Source: Verrucomicrobiota bacterium (GTDB lineage Bacteria > Verrucomicrobiota > Verrucomicrobiia > Verrucomicrobiales > DEV007). Taken from it: DNA of 64,000 bases. Position numbers and translations under genes: made by a program. A model generated the notes under the pieces. It saw nothing but the letters and a program-made list of their open reading frames with translations, was not told the DNA's origin and ran no database searches. The stretch is taken from assembly GCA_963205275.1 (NCBI GenBank), contig CAUJIH010000011.1, positions 35,826-99,825 on the forward strand, in the 5' to 3' direction. Shown here in pieces: positions 9,135 through 18,163 of this stretch. Position 1 is the first letter of the stretch. Every line of letters begins with the position of its first letter.

Positions 9135-9767
9135 ATGGGCGACGTTCTACGAATCCCACCCCTAGGCGAATTCGATCCTGTCGGACTCGCCCACACGATC
9201 TCTCGGATCGGAATTCCCGGAATCACGAATGTCACGTTTCAGTGGCAGGACGGTATTTTGCAAAATGCATGGGAGAGCTGGCTGGAACGCCTGTTTCTTC
9301 CGATTCTGGCTCCCCATTTTTCTACAGTACATCGGCTGGGCGGAGAGGGGAAAGCTCAAGAAATCCGCATTCTTGACATGGAGCTGTCGGAACGTCTGAG
9401 TGCCCATGAGACGGAACGATCCAGCCTTGCTGGCGCTCGTTTTCTCGATACCAAATCCGGTATCCGGGCCGAACGCGTCTGGACCCGCTTCGTCGAGTCC
9501 GTTCGCTGCGATCAGTGTCCAGGGCATCTCCCCACCTTTTTTGCGCTTCAGACGGTGCTGTTCCAACTCCCTCTAGCGTCCGCACTCGCCACATACGCCT
9601 GGTTTGAATTAGAATCCGGGAGTTCAGTCCATCGCTTTCGCAATCCTGATGAGCGACAGGCGAAAATCGCTCCGATTTTTAGCAATACTCTCCCGACGAT
9701 CCGACTTGCTCTGGAGGGAAATCGAACCGATTCTGCTCAGGGTACGCCTTTCCTGCGATCTGTCTGA
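9135..9767 (+). CDS. Unrecognised protein between rpmB and clpS
   Basis: A 210-residue protein that I do not recognise. It has no signal peptide and no long hydrophobic segment. A central region has a CDQC pair (about residue 128) that could bind metal. The reading frame is clean over its full length, lies 19 bases after rpmB and ends 32 bases before clpS, on the same strand, so it is probably a real member of an rpmB-orf-clpS transcript. The ATG at 9135 is chosen as the first in frame. No function is proposed. Confidence 0.65.
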   Translation: MGDVLRIPPLGEFDPVGLAHTISRIGIPGITNVTFQWQDGILQNAWESWLERLFLPILAPHFSTVHRLGGEGKAQEIRILDMELSERLSAHETERSSLAGARFLDTKSGIRAERVWTRFVESVRCDQCPGHLPTFFALQTVLFQLPLASALATYAWFELESGSSVHRFRNPDERQAKIAPIFSNTLPTIRLALEGNRTDSAQGTPFLRSV

Positions 9768-9799
9768 AGATCCGCACGACTCTCAGATCACCCAGTGCC

Positions 9800-10087
9800 A
9801 TGCTCCCCGATCTCGACGAAATCACTATCACGGAGACGCAGACTGATGCCGAGTTGTCTGCCGGCTGGAATGTGATCGTCTATGACGATCCAGTCAATCT
9901 CATGGCCTACGTCACTCTGATTCTCCAGCGTGTGTTCGGCTATCCGCACGAAAAGGCGGAGGATCTCATGCTGGAAGTTCATAATACAGGACTGTCGATC
10001 GTCTGGAACGGCGAGCGTGAGAAAGCTGAGCTGTATGTGCAGCAGCTTCAGTCCTATCAGTTGCTCGCCCGTCTCAAGAGGGCGTGA
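9800..10087 (+). CDS. clpS: ATP-dependent Clp protease adaptor ClpS
   Basis: A 95-residue ClpS adaptor, which delivers N-degron substrates to ClpA/ClpC-ClpP. The core is clear: VIVYDDPVNLMAYV, the helix with VHNTGLSIVW and the C-terminal ELYVQQLQSYQLLA. DDPVN corresponds to the D-D-x-x-N substrate-binding loop, and the M in LMAYV sits at the gatekeeper position of the binding pocket. The flexible N-terminal tail is about 20 residues. Its 3' end overlaps the convergent ccoI gene by about 30 bases. Confidence 0.93.
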   Translation: MLPDLDEITITETQTDAELSAGWNVIVYDDPVNLMAYVTLILQRVFGYPHEKAEDLMLEVHNTGLSIVWNGEREKAELYVQQLQSYQLLARLKRA

Positions 10088-12549
10088 GATCTTTGTCCCT
10101 CACTCTTTCGCCTGCTCGATGAGAGCATAGCTACCGATGAGGTCACGATCGAGCTTAGTGGCATAAGAATCGCGGCTAGGAGTGGATTCATCTTTCCCGC
10201 CAGACTGATGGCGATCACGATCACATTATACGGTAGAGCAATTCCAAAGAGGGCATATAGCGCCGCCGTTCGCTGACGTGTTGCTTCCAAAATCCGCGTC
10301 AGCACGCGAAATCCACGTCCGGTGAAGACGAAGTCAGCTTGGCCTTCCACCTCTCGCGATCCTGTCGCGGGCGTGCCTTTGACTCCAGAGATTTCCATCG
10401 CGAGACGATCATTTCCTCCATCCCCGAGATAGAGCGTCTTCTCTGGACCGACAGACTCGATCCACGCCGCCTTTTCCTCCGGTGACTGGTTGAAGCGAGT
10501 TTCTTCTTCGGTAAACCCGAGTTGGCAAGCAATCTGATTCACTCGTTCCTCATCAGGATCGCCACTGATCAGGTAAAGATCGTATCCCCTCTGACGCAGG
10601 CTCTCCATCTCACGAACTGCTCCATCCCGCACGCTTTCCGAGATGCTAAATCGAGCCACTGAAGTACCGTCCACTGAAAGTGTGCAGCCAGAACGGAGAT
10701 CACAGCTTCCATTCCCAGTCGCCCAGTCGTCTCTCCCGAGGCGCCAACGAGCACCGTCAAAGGTGATTTCCATGCCCTTTCCGGGATGATAGGGTGCCTC
10801 GTGAACGTTCGTTTCAGAGATCACATCCACAGAACCGAATCGAGAACCGATCTCTTCACGCAGCGCTCGGGCATAGGGATGCTCATTTTGATCTGTGAGC
10901 ATACGAAGTGCATACAAATCCGTCGAGCGCAGGAGATCGAAGACTTCTGGATTACTCACACGGTGAATTGTTTCAGTCAGAGTGCCGGTCTTATCGAATG
11001 CAATGGTTCTCACCTGCGAAAGACGAGACCAGAGGGAATGCACTCGTACGTAGATCCCATCATCGCGCAGACTTGCCAGGATTCGTTCGTTCAGAAGTGG
11101 TAGGGCTAATCCCAGTGCACAGGGACAGGAAACGACGAGCACTGAGATGAGCACCTGCAGAGCCCTCCCCAGAGAATGATCACAGACCATCCAGATTCCT
11201 GCCCCCAGAAAAGCAGCCGCCAGCACCACTGTCATATAGGGGCGCATCCAGTGTGCAGAGGGAGAGTTCGCTTCGGGATCCCCTGATTCCTCCTCATCGT
11301 TTTTCGAATTGAGCAACGACTGCAGCAGCGATCCCGAAAAGTCCTCACGCGCACGCACGAGAATCGGAGTAGAAGAGACGTTCCGTGCTCCCGCAGGGAT
11401 TTCCCGGCCTTGAGTGAGTGTGAGTGGGTCTGGCTCACCCGTAATCCAATCGACGGCAAAGCTCGCCTCATCAGCCAACAAAATGGCTCGCGTCGGCACG
11501 AGTCCCCGTCGAAGAATCTCCAGCAGATCTCCGGAGATGACTGCGTCCATAGAAATCATCTCTCTCGAGTGATCCGGAAGGATTCGCACTGTTCTGGACA
11601 GACTTTGTCCGCGTGCATGAATCTGCATCCGATTTCGATCCAGCCAGCGCAAATGCAACCAGCGGCCAGCGAGCATCAAAAAGGTGAAAATCGCCACGAA
11701 ATCGAAGTAATGCAAGCCTTCGATATGAAAGATCCAGCCCGCAATCGATCCCATATAGGCAAAGAACAATCCCAGTGCGATGGGCACATCCATGTGCATA
11801 ACTCCCGCACGAAGCGCAAGCCAAGCTCGACGAAAGAAATAGCTCCCTCCGACTGCCATCGCGAGACTAGCGGAGGCAAAGCTGATGAGGGCGAACAATC
11901 CGGATAACTCCGATTCTGCGGATAGTCCGAGATAGGTGGGCAAGGTGAACGCCATCGCATTCAGGGCGAGACCACCCGTTACTCCCAATCGAGTCAGCAA
12001 GGAAGCGCTTTCCGCTGTCGGCGGCTCCTGGCTCTCATCACAAAGCGAAACCTGATACCCAAATCGATGTAGTTCTGACAAAAAGTCTCGTACGACGAAT
12101 TCTCCGGGATTCCACCAGAGTGTCAGGAGGGAGCGATTCGTATCTGTGGTGAATTTTAGTGCTCCGCTGTGTTTGCGGAAAAGATGTTCGATCAACCAGA
12201 TGCAGGCAGTGCAAGTGAGATTCCCGACGCGCAGGCTGATCCGGGCGGCCTTGCTCGTAATGAGCGCATGATTCTCCGCGTCTTGGATGGCTCTCTCTAT
12301 GCCTGTGCCCAACTCAGTCGCAGCGTCTGCATGAACTGCCGGGTCAAGTTTTCGTCCGCCCAGCAATTCGTAGAAGGAGCCAAGCCCGCCCGCGTGCAAG
12401 GCTTCATATACCACACGACAGCCGGCACAGCAGAATCGCTCGTCACGACGCCGAGTTCGGAACTCACTTCCACAATGAGCGCATGATCGTTCCCTAGCGT
12501 CATGCAGCCCCGTGAGGGTCAGTCCATCCACTTCCGGCGACGAGATCAT
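10057..12549 (-). CDS. ccoI: Copper-translocating P-type ATPase CcoI/FixI
   Basis: An 830-residue P1B-type ATPase; in cbb3 operons CcoI exports or delivers copper for oxidase assembly. The N-terminus has a cysteine cluster (AHCGSEF, FCCAGCRVVY) and an HMA-like domain with CTAC. Membrane helices surround the CPC motif (VVSCPCALGLALP, about residue 476), which marks the copper group. The phosphorylation site is DKTGTLT (about 522), and the hinge motif reads GDGGNDRLAM rather than the usual GDGxNDxPAL. It is the last gene of the cco operon and starts inside the stop of the TauE/SafE-like gene (ATGA). Its end overlaps clpS on the other strand. Confidence 0.92.
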   Translation of the reverse strand: MISSPEVDGLTLTGLHDARERSCAHCGSEFRTRRRDERFCCAGCRVVYEALHAGGLGSFYELLGGRKLDPAVHADAATELGTGIERAIQDAENHALITSKAARISLRVGNLTCTACIWLIEHLFRKHSGALKFTTDTNRSLLTLWWNPGEFVVRDFLSELHRFGYQVSLCDESQEPPTAESASLLTRLGVTGGLALNAMAFTLPTYLGLSAESELSGLFALISFASASLAMAVGGSYFFRRAWLALRAGVMHMDVPIALGLFFAYMGSIAGWIFHIEGLHYFDFVAIFTFLMLAGRWLHLRWLDRNRMQIHARGQSLSRTVRILPDHSREMISMDAVISGDLLEILRRGLVPTRAILLADEASFAVDWITGEPDPLTLTQGREIPAGARNVSSTPILVRAREDFSGSLLQSLLNSKNDEEESGDPEANSPSAHWMRPYMTVVLAAAFLGAGIWMVCDHSLGRALQVLISVLVVSCPCALGLALPLLNERILASLRDDGIYVRVHSLWSRLSQVRTIAFDKTGTLTETIHRVSNPEVFDLLRSTDLYALRMLTDQNEHPYARALREEIGSRFGSVDVISETNVHEAPYHPGKGMEITFDGARWRLGRDDWATGNGSCDLRSGCTLSVDGTSVARFSISESVRDGAVREMESLRQRGYDLYLISGDPDEERVNQIACQLGFTEEETRFNQSPEEKAAWIESVGPEKTLYLGDGGNDRLAMEISGVKGTPATGSREVEGQADFVFTGRGFRVLTRILEATRQRTAALYALFGIALPYNVIVIAISLAGKMNPLLAAILMPLSSIVTSSVAMLSSSRRKSEGQRSHALLRRASN

Positions 12550-13262
12550 GGTTCAACTGATTCGCAGCGACAGGTGGCCGCGCCGCCGTGATGGGCATGG
12601 AGAGGGGTCTGCAGAAGAGAAAAATGCCAGATCAGTGATCCCGCCGCAGCCGCAGCCAGAACACGCTTTGCAATTAGAAATTTTTTTGCTCCGAGTTGCT
12701 GACTCACCATCACGGAGCCTATCTGTACGCATCCAATGGCAAGGATAGGACCGAGTCCGAAGGCGAGTAGCATTTTCGCTCCCACCACGGGAGATTGACT
12801 CGCCAGTGCCAACGCGAGAATTGCATAAAGAGGGGCACAGGGGAGCAAGGGAGTAGCCAGCCCAACCAGAGCTGCCCGACGCAATGGGTGAAGTCCTAGG
12901 GAAACCGTCCGCACGCGGAGATTCAGGCGATTCAGCCAAGGAATCGACGCCACCCGTCGATCAAAGCCTAGAGCAATCGCCACCAATACCAGGGCTAGTA
13001 GCAGCGGCACCCAACGGGAGCCGTCCAGGGAGACTCCGATTCCGATCCAGGCACCGATTCCTCCCATGATCGCCCCGGCGAGCGCGTATCCCACCAGTCG
13101 CATCGCATGATACACTCCTGTCCCGGCCATACCGGATCCGTATCCTGCAATCCCCAGACCACAGGTGAGCAATCCACACATCCCCGCACAATGAAGACTA
13201 GTGGCTATCCCCGCCACAAAGAGTCCGCCCAAAGTGAGGGCGCCAGTATCGAGTGAGCTCAT
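12546..13262 (-). CDS. TauE/SafE-like (UreH/DsbD_2-type) membrane protein of the cco operon
   Basis: A 238-residue polytopic membrane protein with about six helices. The first helix carries GIATSLHCAGMCG, a hallmark of the sulfite exporter TauE/SafE-like family (UreH/DsbD_2 type) commonly found in cbb3 operons next to ccoI. The C-terminal tail is rich in histidine and cysteine (HAHHGG, TCRCE), a possible metal-binding end. It overlaps both neighbours by ATGA: the 49-codon gene upstream and ccoI downstream. A role in copper handling or thiol chemistry for oxidase assembly is an inference from context; the substrate is unknown. Confidence 0.8.
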   Translation of the reverse strand: MSSLDTGALTLGGLFVAGIATSLHCAGMCGLLTCGLGIAGYGSGMAGTGVYHAMRLVGYALAGAIMGGIGAWIGIGVSLDGSRWVPLLLALVLVAIALGFDRRVASIPWLNRLNLRVRTVSLGLHPLRRAALVGLATPLLPCAPLYAILALALASQSPVVGAKMLLAFGLGPILAIGCVQIGSVMVSQQLGAKKFLIAKRVLAAAAAGSLIWHFSLLQTPLHAHHGGAATCRCESVEP

Positions 13263-13408
13263 GATCTTATTGATTCAGAGTGGGAGATCGGAAGTGCACG
13301 AGGGCCGTATTGATTGGCGATATAGATCACGCAAGTCCAAGCAAGAATCAGAATCGTGAAAAAAGCGACGATCAGAATCCAGGGACGGCGGCGGAGAGAG
13401 GAGATCAT
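13259..13408 (-). CDS. Small single-helix membrane protein of the cco operon (49 residues)
   Basis: A 49-residue gene not covered by longer reading frames in the correct phase. It starts at 13408 with an ATG that overlaps the ccoG stop (ATGA), and its TGA at 13259-13261 overlaps the start of the TauE/SafE-like gene (ATGA). The product begins with basic residues (SSLRRRP), has one hydrophobic helix (about residues 10-30, WILIVAFFTILILAW) and a short polar tail ending SESIRS. This in-inside, tail-outside layout resembles the membrane anchor of CcoH/FixH, but the protein is far shorter than CcoH and lacks its periplasmic domain. The double overlap is strong evidence that it is translated. Confidence 0.8.
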   Translation of the reverse strand: MISSLRRRPWILIVAFFTILILAWTCVIYIANQYGPRALPISHSESIRS

Positions 13409-14817
13409 GGATTATTTGAATCCTTGCGAAGAGTATAAGGACTGGGACCGAGGAACTCCGCTCCATGCATCACGGAAACATGACCGGGAGAAACATCGGC
13501 AAAGACGCGAAAATGGAACTCACTCTTAAACTTTGAAACAGGCAGAGCGAGGATGAGAGTCTGATTCATCTCCTTTGACGGACCGACCTCCACCTCCTCC
13601 GGCAGTCCTATGATCTGCATTCCCTCCGGCATTCCCTCGGTGCGGAAGCGAAACTTCACGGTTCGCTGCTGCTTATTCACTAACTGTAGACGAAACTGGT
13701 TGCGAATGACTTCTTCACCGAGATAGAAAGGCTGCCCCGGCATTCGAATCAGTTCGATTTTGGCCGAGCGCAGGCTGCTGAGAAAAATCGTCATCATCAA
13801 AGCTCCCAGAATCATAAATCCTGTATAAATCAATGTACGAGGCCGAACGAATCGGGTCTTCTCTCCAGCGAAGCTTCGCATCGATCCATAGCGAATCAAT
13901 CCGCGGTCACGCCCGGTTTTGTCCATGATATCATCGCAGGCATCGATGCAGTAGGAACAGCCGATGCACTCCATCTGTAATCCATTGCGGATATCAATCC
14001 CGGTGGGGCAGACCTGGACACAGCGAAAACAATCGACACAATCCCCGGCACTGCTGTCTTTCGCCTTGCCTCTAGGCTCCCCACGACGGGAGTCATAGCC
14101 GATCACTACCGTATCATCATCCGTCAGTGCCGATTGAATGCGCCCGTACGGACAGACGATGACGCAGAACTGTTCTCGGAAAAAGGCGAAGCAGTAGTAA
14201 AAGGCACCAGCGAGGAAAGCCATGGTCCCGAAGGCCTTCAGGTTATTCATCGGTGAACTGCGCATGTAGTCATACAGTCTCGGAATGGAGACGAAGTAGG
14301 ATACGAAGATGTGTGCGAGCAGAAGAGATACTAAGATGAACAGACCGTGTTTGATCACACGCCTGACCGTCTTCGACAGGGTCCAAGGAGCAGCATCCAG
14401 GCGGCGGCGCTGGACGGCGTCTCCGTCAATCCATCGCTCGACTCGACGGTACACGTGATCCAAGAACACGGTATAGGGACAAGCCCATCCGCACCAGAGA
14501 CGCCCGAAGAGAGAGGTTACGTAAAACAGGGAGAAGCCCAGCCCCGTCAGCAGAAAAAATCCGATCCACAGATCCTCCGACAGAAAGGTTAAGCCCATGA
14601 AGTGGAATCGACGGTGAGCGAGATCAAAGAGCACCGCAGGATTGCCATTGATCGGAATCCAAGGAAGCAAAATATAAACCGCCAAGAGCACTACTGCGAA
14701 GATGCGCCGAGCGATCGTAAAGCGCCCGTTCGCGTCAGCAGGATGCACGGCATAGCGAGAGCCATCGGCATTGACCGTGGTGAGGGATACCAGATTCGGC
14801 TTTTTGATTCTCGACAT
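13405..14817 (-). CDS. ccoG: Cytochrome oxidase assembly protein CcoG (FixG/RdxA family)
   Basis: A 470-residue membrane iron-sulfur protein; CcoG is reported as a cupric reductase for cbb3 biogenesis. It has several membrane helices in the first half with CGWACPYTVFLDHVYRRVE, a cysteine pair region typical of the NosR/CcoG family. Two 4Fe-4S clusters follow (CVDCFRCVQVCP and CIGCSYCIDACD, about residues 260-310), then a further helix and a C-terminal immunoglobulin-like FixG domain. The ATG at 14817 (MSRIKKPN) is chosen; the frame is open to 14982, but that part lies in ccoP. It starts 11 bases after the ccoP stop. Confidence 0.93.
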   Translation of the reverse strand: MSRIKKPNLVSLTTVNADGSRYAVHPADANGRFTIARRIFAVVLLAVYILLPWIPINGNPAVLFDLAHRRFHFMGLTFLSEDLWIGFFLLTGLGFSLFYVTSLFGRLWCGWACPYTVFLDHVYRRVERWIDGDAVQRRRLDAAPWTLSKTVRRVIKHGLFILVSLLLAHIFVSYFVSIPRLYDYMRSSPMNNLKAFGTMAFLAGAFYYCFAFFREQFCVIVCPYGRIQSALTDDDTVVIGYDSRRGEPRGKAKDSSAGDCVDCFRCVQVCPTGIDIRNGLQMECIGCSYCIDACDDIMDKTGRDRGLIRYGSMRSFAGEKTRFVRPRTLIYTGFMILGALMMTIFLSSLRSAKIELIRMPGQPFYLGEEVIRNQFRLQLVNKQQRTVKFRFRTEGMPEGMQIIGLPEEVEVGPSKEMNQTLILALPVSKFKSEFHFRVFADVSPGHVSVMHGAEFLGPSPYTLRKDSNNP

Positions 14818-14828
14818 GACTCGCCGCT

Positions 14829-15395
14829 CTAACGGGGATGGTAGGTGAGGATATAAGAGACGACCTGCGCGATCTCGACTGGACTGAGCTGAGAGCTCCA
14901 GGCAATCATGCCCTTGGTCACGTCGGGAGAGCCATTGGTAATGGTATTCATGATCTCCAGAGGGGCTCCTCCGTATTTCCACTCCGCATCATTCAGAGGC
15001 AGTCCGGGCAGGGCCACGCCACCCAGTTTCGCAGACAGATCCATACCGTGGCAGGCTGCACATTTCGCCTCGAAAATGGCTTTCCCGGCCTCGGTTTGCT
15101 CCGGCTTTTTGCTCATTTCATAAAGGGCGTCATTGTCAAGCGTCGCTAGCACCTTCTCTGTTTCGGCCTCCTTCTTCGCGTGAATCTCCGCCATTTCTGA
15201 GTCGATCGACTGGAAGTCATCCACTAGCCGCAGTGGACTCTGATAGTACAGCGCCCATCCGATCACGAAAAAGACGATAGCGATGTAGAAGGTGAATAGC
15301 CACCAGTTGGGCAATCTCTGATCGTATTCCTCAATTCCGTCGAACACATGCTCACGGATGGGGACAGACTCCTCTTTGCTTTGTTTTTGACTCAT
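14829..15395 (-). CDS. ccoP: cbb3 oxidase subunit III, monoheme form
   Basis: A 188-residue CcoP-type c cytochrome that passes electrons to CcoO. The cytoplasmic N-terminus has the typical DGIEEYDQRLPNWW, followed by one membrane helix (about 32-50). A single CxxCH heme site (CAACH, about residues 112-116) with a later methionine (GMIAW) gives one c-type heme. Canonical CcoP has two heme sites and about 300 residues, so this is a shortened, monoheme version. Its ATG overlaps the ccoQ stop. The loss of one heme is seen directly; any effect on electron input is inference. Confidence 0.9.
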   Translation of the reverse strand: MSQKQSKEESVPIREHVFDGIEEYDQRLPNWWLFTFYIAIVFFVIGWALYYQSPLRLVDDFQSIDSEMAEIHAKKEAETEKVLATLDNDALYEMSKKPEQTEAGKAIFEAKCAACHGMDLSAKLGGVALPGLPLNDAEWKYGGAPLEIMNTITNGSPDVTKGMIAWSSQLSPVEIAQVVSYILTYHPR

Positions 15396-15583
15396 GGGTG
15401 AAACGGGGGTTCGGAACGGGATGACTTCGGCTCATCTAGTGGGAGACGAGCCAGACTTTCTGCTTCATCTCGTCTCATGGTGACCGCTCGAAAAAGGATG
15501 ACGAGAAACGAACCTGCGACCAAGAAGAAGGCGATGTAGGGCACCATCGCGTGCCAGTTCTCGAGGATTACACGTTGAAACAT
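15392..15583 (-). CDS. ccoQ: cbb3 oxidase small subunit CcoQ-like
   Basis: A 63-residue protein with one membrane helix (about residues 14-32, VPYIAFFLVAGSFLVILF), in the position of CcoQ between ccoNO and ccoP. CcoQ stabilises the oxidase complex in several species but is poorly conserved, so the call rests mostly on position, size and topology. The gene starts 12 bases after ccoNO and overlaps ccoP by ATGA. Confidence 0.75.
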   Translation of the reverse strand: MFQRVILENWHAMVPYIAFFLVAGSFLVILFRAVTMRRDEAESLARLPLDEPKSSRSEPPFHP

Positions 15584-15595
15584 AGAAATCGGGTA

Positions 15596-18163
15596 TCAGG
15601 GGTTACTCGCTGTGGTTCCGCTCTGAGCCGCAGTACTCTTCGGAGCGGGATCGACGTCCATACCACCGGTTCGATACTCGTCGGGGATACCGAAACGGAG
15701 CGGATTGGGAGATTGTCCGGGAGTCTTTTTCTTCGGAGCGACCTCCTCGAAGCTGCCGAGCTTTTGCAAATAGGCGATCAGTGCTACGGCCTGCGTTCCA
15801 GCGAGATAATCACGAGCGGAGTTTGCATCTGTCGGCTCGGCATGACCTTTGGCTACTGGAATTTTCACCTGCTTTCCCACGAGGCGCCCGGCGATTTCGA
15901 GCGCCTGTTCGCGTGCCCCCTGCTCGATCTCATCGGGAGTCATGATCGGATAAGGCACTCCAATCATGCGCTGGACGGCGATTTTGCTCGGCAGAGCCTT
16001 GAAATCCGTCTGGTGTTGAGCCAGCCAAGGATAATTCGGCATCCGAGACCCCGTGCTGAGACTGCGAGGATTCATCAGGTGGAGATACTGCCAATCATCT
16101 CCCCGCTTTCCACCCTCGCGAGCTAGATCGGGGCCTGTGCGCTTTGATCCCCATTGATACGGGTGATCGTAGATAGACTCTCCTAGGCGAGAGTAATCGC
16201 CGTAGCGAAGAACATCCGGCACGAGAGTTCGGATCATCTGCGAGTGACAGTTGTAACAACCTTCGCTCACATAGATATCGCGCCCAGCAAGCTCCAAAGG
16301 AGTATAGACCTTCTGCAGGCGATCTTCGATATTCTTCGCGCGATTGACTGTCACCACTGGTACGATCTGGACCAATCCGCCGATGGCCACCGCGATCAGT
16401 ACTAACACAGAGAAAGGTAGGTAGTTTTCTGACAGCTCGTCATACCATGCAGACCACTCGGTAGCATGCCTCCGAGCCTGGATCCAAGCCATGGCGGCAA
16501 ATCCGAGCGTACAAAGCATCGCCACATGACTCGCTCCAGGCGGTAGGAAGAACCAAAGAATGCAGAAAAACAGGCACCAGAAGGTGTAGGCGACCGGATC
16601 CTTGCGGAAGACAGCTCCCCAGACCATGCGATCTTTTTCCAGCTCTGGATCCTCATAGACCTCCCGCGTTTCATTCACAGCCTTCCCAAGACGTGCCGTC
16701 TTCCAGATATTGACGGCTAGCAGTAGGAAGCCCGTCAGATAGAAGACACCTCCGATCACACGCAGGAGCATGAGCATCTGAATCTTATCCACAGTCTGGA
16801 CGAACTCATTCACCAGACGGGTTCCGGTTTCATCCGTCTCATTCAGCATCAGTCCCTGAATAATCCCAGCGAACCAGAGCGAGGCGACGTAAAGCAAAAT
16901 CCCCGTGAGGCCAATCCAAAAGTGGAAATTGGCGAGACTTTTCGACCATAGCTCGCGTCCCCAGAAGCGAGGGGCCAGCCAGTAAAACATCCCGGCTGCC
17001 ATAAACCCGTTCCAGCCCAGCGTGCCGCTGTGAACGTGTCCGACGATCCAGTCCGTGTAGTGCGCCAGTGCACTGACAGAACGGATCGAAAGCAATGGCC
17101 CCTCGAAGGTAGCCATTCCATAGAACGTAATACCGACCACGAAGAACTTGATCACCGGATCCGTGCGCAGCTTATCCCAAGCCCCACGCAGAGTGAGCAG
17201 TCCATTGATCATCCCGCCCCAGGAGGGAGCCCAGAGCATCAGACTGAAAAACATCCCCAGCAACTGTAGCCAAGTGGGCAGGGCCGTGTGCAGCAGATGG
17301 TGCGGTCCCGCCCAGATGTAGATGAACACGAGCGACCAGAAGTGTACGATGGACAGTTTATACGAATAAACCGGCCGCTCCGCCGCTTTCGGCAGGAAGT
17401 AGTACATGATTCCCAGAATAGGAGTGGTCAGGAAGAAGGCCACCGCATTGTGTCCATACCACCATTGGACCAGAGCATCCTGCACTCCACCGAAAATCGG
17501 ATACGCATGGACCCAGCTCGTGGGGATCTGCAGGTGATTGACGATGTAGAGCATCGCGACAGTGATGATCGTGGCGATATAAAACCACAGCGCCACGTAA
17601 AGTGAACGCTCTCGCCTGACCTTCAGAGTCATGAAGAAATTCAGGGCGAAAATGACCCAGACGATTACGACCGCTAGATTGATCGGCCAGATCAGTTCGG
17701 CGTATTCCTTGCCTCGTGTTAGTCCGGCTGGGAGTGAGATCGCAGCACCCACGATGATGAGCTGCCAACCCCAAAAATGGATTTTCGACAACAGATCCGA
17801 GTATGTACGGGCGGAACAGAGTCGCTGCGTCGAGTAATAGATGCCAGAGAACATCATGTTTCCTACGAAGGCGAAGATCGCCGCGTTCGTATGGAGAGGG
17901 CGTAGTCGTCCAAAGGTGAGAAAATGAATCCCGTCGGTATCGAAAATTGGAATGAATGACAGTCCCAATCCCTCATTCAGGAAGCGAGTAAACATCTCGA
18001 AGATATGTCCATTCGCCTGCCAGAAGTTGAGCTGTGATGCAGCGATCACACCCACCAGCATGGCGACGACACCCCAGAATATGGAGGCGATCATGAACCA
18101 GCGCGGCGTCTGGTCGTCGAATTCGATCGTGATTTTACGAGAAGATGCGGAGGGATTGCTCAT
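15596..18163 (-). CDS. ccoNO: Fused cbb3 cytochrome oxidase subunits I and II (CcoN-CcoO)
   Basis: An 855-residue fusion. The N-terminal part (about 1-470) is CcoN, the catalytic heme-copper subunit: HTNAAIFAFVGN supplies a low-spin heme ligand, WWYGHNAVAFFLT and AGPHHLLHT give the copper B histidines, and GHVHSG carries the heme ligands of the later helix. After about residue 500 comes CcoO, a membrane-anchored c cytochrome with a CYNCHS heme site and the typical segment YHxHxxNPR-like (QYLHLMNPRSLSTGSRMPNYPW). CcoN reduces oxygen to water and pumps protons; CcoO feeds it electrons. Fused CcoNO is known in Bacteroidota and related groups. The ATG overlaps the ccoS stop. Confidence 0.95.
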   Translation of the reverse strand: MSNPSASSRKITIEFDDQTPRWFMIASIFWGVVAMLVGVIAASQLNFWQANGHIFEMFTRFLNEGLGLSFIPIFDTDGIHFLTFGRLRPLHTNAAIFAFVGNMMFSGIYYSTQRLCSARTYSDLLSKIHFWGWQLIIVGAAISLPAGLTRGKEYAELIWPINLAVVIVWVIFALNFFMTLKVRRERSLYVALWFYIATIITVAMLYIVNHLQIPTSWVHAYPIFGGVQDALVQWWYGHNAVAFFLTTPILGIMYYFLPKAAERPVYSYKLSIVHFWSLVFIYIWAGPHHLLHTALPTWLQLLGMFFSLMLWAPSWGGMINGLLTLRGAWDKLRTDPVIKFFVVGITFYGMATFEGPLLSIRSVSALAHYTDWIVGHVHSGTLGWNGFMAAGMFYWLAPRFWGRELWSKSLANFHFWIGLTGILLYVASLWFAGIIQGLMLNETDETGTRLVNEFVQTVDKIQMLMLLRVIGGVFYLTGFLLLAVNIWKTARLGKAVNETREVYEDPELEKDRMVWGAVFRKDPVAYTFWCLFFCILWFFLPPGASHVAMLCTLGFAAMAWIQARRHATEWSAWYDELSENYLPFSVLVLIAVAIGGLVQIVPVVTVNRAKNIEDRLQKVYTPLELAGRDIYVSEGCYNCHSQMIRTLVPDVLRYGDYSRLGESIYDHPYQWGSKRTGPDLAREGGKRGDDWQYLHLMNPRSLSTGSRMPNYPWLAQHQTDFKALPSKIAVQRMIGVPYPIMTPDEIEQGAREQALEIAGRLVGKQVKIPVAKGHAEPTDANSARDYLAGTQAVALIAYLQKLGSFEEVAPKKKTPGQSPNPLRFGIPDEYRTGGMDVDPAPKSTAAQSGTTASNP

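Noticed and set aside
13275..13466. 63-codon open frame on the minus strand overlapping the end of ccoG
   Set aside because: It is in a different phase from the 49-codon gene, reads as a low-quality product without a helix, and overlaps ccoG by over 60 bases, so it is a shadow.
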